A DNA stretch of 7,560 nt from contig JAEWCA010000501.1 in the NCBI GenBank assembly GCA_023390875.1, forward strand, positions 1 through 7,560, given 5' to 3'. Numbering within the stretch: the stretch's first letter is position 1; each line of letters opens with the position of its first letter. This DNA is from Actinomycetes bacterium. Its GTDB lineage: Bacteria > Actinomycetota > Actinomycetes > Actinomycetales > Cellulomonadaceae. A program made the translations under genes and the position numbers. This document shows positions 6,046-7,560 of the stretch, one piece after another. The notes under the pieces were generated by a model. That model saw nothing but the letters and a program-made list of their open reading frames with translations, was not told where the DNA came from and did not search any database.

Positions 6046-7027
6046 GCAGCGCGGCGACGACCTCGCGCTCGAACAGCTCGATGCTCGACCGGTCGTAGGC
6101 GGCGTCGAGGAAGTACGTGATCGCGTACGTCATGCCGAGCTTCTCGAGCCCCTGGAGCTTCTCGACGAGCTGCTCGGGCGTGCCGACGAGCGTCCCGCGC
6201 CGGTACTCCTCGGTCGTCTCGGCGGCCTTCTCCGGCACGGTCAGCGACAGGTGCTCCTCGATCCACGCGACCTTGTCGTCGACGTCCGCCTCCGTCTCGC
6301 CGATGACGACGTTGTAGTTGGCCGAGCGCGTGATCTCGTCGAACGGGCGGCCGATGTCGTCGCAGTGGCCGCGCAGGATCTCCGACTTGTGCGCGAAGCC
6401 CTCGGGGGAGCCGTCGAAGTTCGTGTACTGGGCGTGCTCGGCGGCGATCCGCAGGGTCTTCTTCTCGCCCCCGCCGGCGATCCACAGCGGCGGGCCGTCG
6501 ACCTGCAGGGGCAGCGGCGACAGCTGTGCGCCGTCCACCTGGTAGTGCGCGCCGTCGAGGGTCGCGACGCCGTTCGTCCAGAGCTGCTTGAAGATCTGCA
6601 CGCCCTCGTCGAGCATCGCGAGGCGCTCGCCGGCGCGCGGGAACCCGTAGCCGTAGGCGCGCCACTCGTGCTCGTACCACCCGGCGCCGATGCCCATCTG
6701 CACGCGGCCGCCGGAGATGACGTCGGCGGTCGCCGCGACCTTCGCGAGGTACGCGGGGTTCCGGTACGCCATGCACGTGCACATCTGGCCGAGCTTCACG
6801 CGCGACGTCGTCGCCGCGTAGGCGTTGATGAGGCTCCACGCCTCGTGCGTGGCCTCGCCGTTGGGCGCCGGCACGGCGTGGAAGTGGTCGTAGACCCAGA
6901 TCGAGTCGAAGGCGTCGCCCTGGTCGGCGTGCTGGGCGAGGCCGTTCATGACGGCCCAGTGGTCGCGGGTCTCGATGCCGGTGAGGTCCTGGCGCCAGCC
7001 CTGCGGGATGAAGAGTCCGAATCGCAT
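6041..7027 (-). CDS. LLM-class oxidoreductase, probably F420-dependent
   Basis: A 328-residue luciferase-like (bacterial luciferase/LLM superfamily) TIM-barrel oxidoreductase. It starts MRFGLFIPQGWRQDL, which closely resembles the mycobacterial Rv1855c-type F420-dependent group as I recall it; F420 rather than FMN use is therefore inferred. Other family features: SIWVYDHFHAVP at 42-53, the KLGQMCTC strand at 78-85, NPAYLAKVAATADVISGGRV at 90-109, GIGAGWYEHEWRAYG at 112-126 (the classic GxGAGW-E loop), PLWIAGGGEKKTLRIAAEHA at 180-199, and VGTPEQLVEKL at 281-291. The frame stays open far upstream to 7333, but ATG 7027 gives the family's exact N-terminus and has a TAACGT box 7 nt upstream, so the extension is rejected. 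It opposes the surrounding glmS-acpS and nnr genes. The substrate is unknown. Confidence 0.9.
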   Translation of the reverse strand: MRFGLFIPQGWRQDLTGIETRDHWAVMNGLAQHADQGDAFDSIWVYDHFHAVPAPNGEATHEAWSLINAYAATTSRVKLGQMCTCMAYRNPAYLAKVAATADVISGGRVQMGIGAGWYEHEWRAYGYGFPRAGERLAMLDEGVQIFKQLWTNGVATLDGAHYQVDGAQLSPLPLQVDGPPLWIAGGGEKKTLRIAAEHAQYTNFDGSPEGFAHKSEILRGHCDDIGRPFDEITRSANYNVVIGETEADVDDKVAWIEEHLSLTVPEKAAETTEEYRRGTLVGTPEQLVEKLQGLEKLGMTYAITYFLDAAYDRSSIELFEREVVAALR

Positions 7028-7034
7028 GCCAGGC

Positions 7035-7040
7035 ACGTTA
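7035..7040 (-). promoter_or_regulatory. -10 box consistent with a leaderless LLM transcript
   Basis: Read on the minus strand this is TAACGT (TANNNT), followed by exactly 7 nt and the ATG at 7027. No Shine-Dalgarno is visible at normal spacing. It lies in the 39-nt gap shared with the divergent epimerase gene. Confidence 0.5.
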
Positions 7041-7051
7041 CCTGCGCAACC

Positions 7052-7057
7052 GGGAGG
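7052..7057 (+). promoter_or_regulatory. Ribosome binding site deciding the GTG start at 7067
   Basis: GGGAGG lies 9 nt before GTG 7067. The in-frame ATG at 7058 directly abuts this site and so has no room for it to work, so 7067 is preferred. Confidence 0.6.
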
Positions 7058-7066
7058 ATGAGCGTC

Positions 7067-7560
7067 GTGAAGGTCGCATGGACGTCGGACCAGGTTCGCG
7101 CGCTGGAGGAGCCGCTGCTCGCGGCAGGGGTGCCCCTCATGGAGCGGGCGTCGTTCGCGCTCGCGGTGCAGGTCACGAGGGTGCTGCGGGAGCGGCGCGG
7201 GCGCGTCGCGGGCGCGCGGGTCGTGGTGCTGGCGGGGGGCGGCAACAACGGGGGCGACGCGCTGCACGCGGGGGCCGTGCTGGCGGGCCGCGGGGTCGAC
7301 GTGCGGGCGGTGACGACGTCGGAGCGGGTGCACGCCGAGGGGCTCGCCGCGCTGCGGGCCGCGGGTGGGCGGGTGGTGGGCGTCGCGGACAGGACGTCCG
7401 TCGAGGACGCCGCCGGCCTGGTCGCGGGGGCCGACGTCGTGCTCGACGGCGTGCTGGGGATCGGGTCGCGCGGAGGCGGGGTCGGCGGGGTGGCCGGCGA
7501 GCTCGTCGCGGCCGTCGCCGCGTTGCCGGACCGCCCGTTCGTGGTCGCGGTGGACGTGCC
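7067..7560 (+). CDS. nnr: NAD(P)H-hydrate epimerase (YjeF N-terminal domain), 3' end missing
   Basis: The frame is open to the right edge, giving 164 full codons. The enzyme converts R-NAD(P)HX to S-NAD(P)HX, the epimerisation step in repairing hydrated NAD(P)H. Visible motifs: ALEEPLLAAGVPLMERAS at about 12-29 (the family's N-terminal helix with LMERA); VVVLAGGGNNGGDAL at 52-66, the nucleotide- and potassium-binding NNGGD loop; ADVVLDGVLGIG at 122-133 with the conserved Asp127; and FVVAVDVP at the edge, where the family continues to Ser-Gly. Many actinobacterial homologues are fused to an ADP-dependent dehydratase domain; whether this one is lies outside the window. It is divergent from the LLM gene with a 39-nt gap, so any promoter further upstream overlaps the LLM coding region. 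Confidence 0.92.
   Translation, partial: MKVAWTSDQVRALEEPLLAAGVPLMERASFALAVQVTRVLRERRGRVAGARVVVLAGGGNNGGDALHAGAVLAGRGVDVRAVTTSERVHAEGLAALRAAGGRVVGVADRTSVEDAAGLVAGADVVLDGVLGIGSRGGGVGGVAGELVAAVAALPDRPFVVAVDV

Noticed and set aside
7028..7333. In-frame upstream extension of the LLM gene by 102 codons
   Set aside because: It runs antisense through the nnr start, has no family similarity, and the family N-terminus begins exactly at the ATG at 7027.

Overview
The window is a very GC-rich stretch of actinobacterial chromosome. The base composition is extreme, the codons end in G or C, starts are often GTG, and the genes include a type I pantothenate kinase and an F420-type luciferase-like oxidoreductase. 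The protein sequences look most like Cellulomonadaceae (Cellulomonas or a close relative). That placement is from memory of the families, not from a search. Nearly all of it is housekeeping gene content. I see no mobile element, CRISPR array, tRNA, rRNA, riboswitch or defence system.

Layout, left to right: (1) the 3' end of a peptide deformylase gene (def, +), cut by the left edge and followed by a strong hairpin; (2) a DedA/VTT-family membrane protein (+); (3) a small uncharacterised lipoprotein (+); (4) type I pantothenate kinase coaA (-), convergent with the lipoprotein, with a 13-bp tandem repeat across the junction; (5) glmS (+), divergent from coaA; (6) acpS (+), 13 nt after glmS; (7) a GNAT acetyltransferase (+) overlapping acpS by 4 nt; (8) an LLM-class, probably F420-dependent oxidoreductase (-), convergent with the GNAT gene; (9) the 5' part of a NAD(P)H-hydrate epimerase gene (+), divergent from the LLM gene and cut by the right edge. 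There is no gene-free stretch longer than about 140 bases.

Functionally, coaA starts coenzyme A synthesis. AcpS uses CoA to put the 4'-phosphopantetheine arm on acyl carrier protein. GlmS feeds amino sugar into peptidoglycan. Nnr repairs damaged NAD(P)H. The order glmS - acpS - nnr is a familiar actinobacterial arrangement; here a GNAT gene and an oppositely oriented LLM gene sit between acpS and nnr.

The most interesting signals lie between the genes. Three genes (glmS, the LLM gene and, more weakly, coaA) have a -10-like hexamer exactly 7 nt before the start codon and no clear Shine-Dalgarno, as expected for leaderless mRNAs. A perfect 9-bp inverted repeat covers the coaA start codon and its -10-like box. 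Both convergent gene junctions have their stop codons inside GCTGAC/GTCAG-type repeats that can fold as two-way terminators; one of these is a 13-bp tandem repeat that puts a TGA in each forward reading frame. I did not find a convincing undescribed biological system here.
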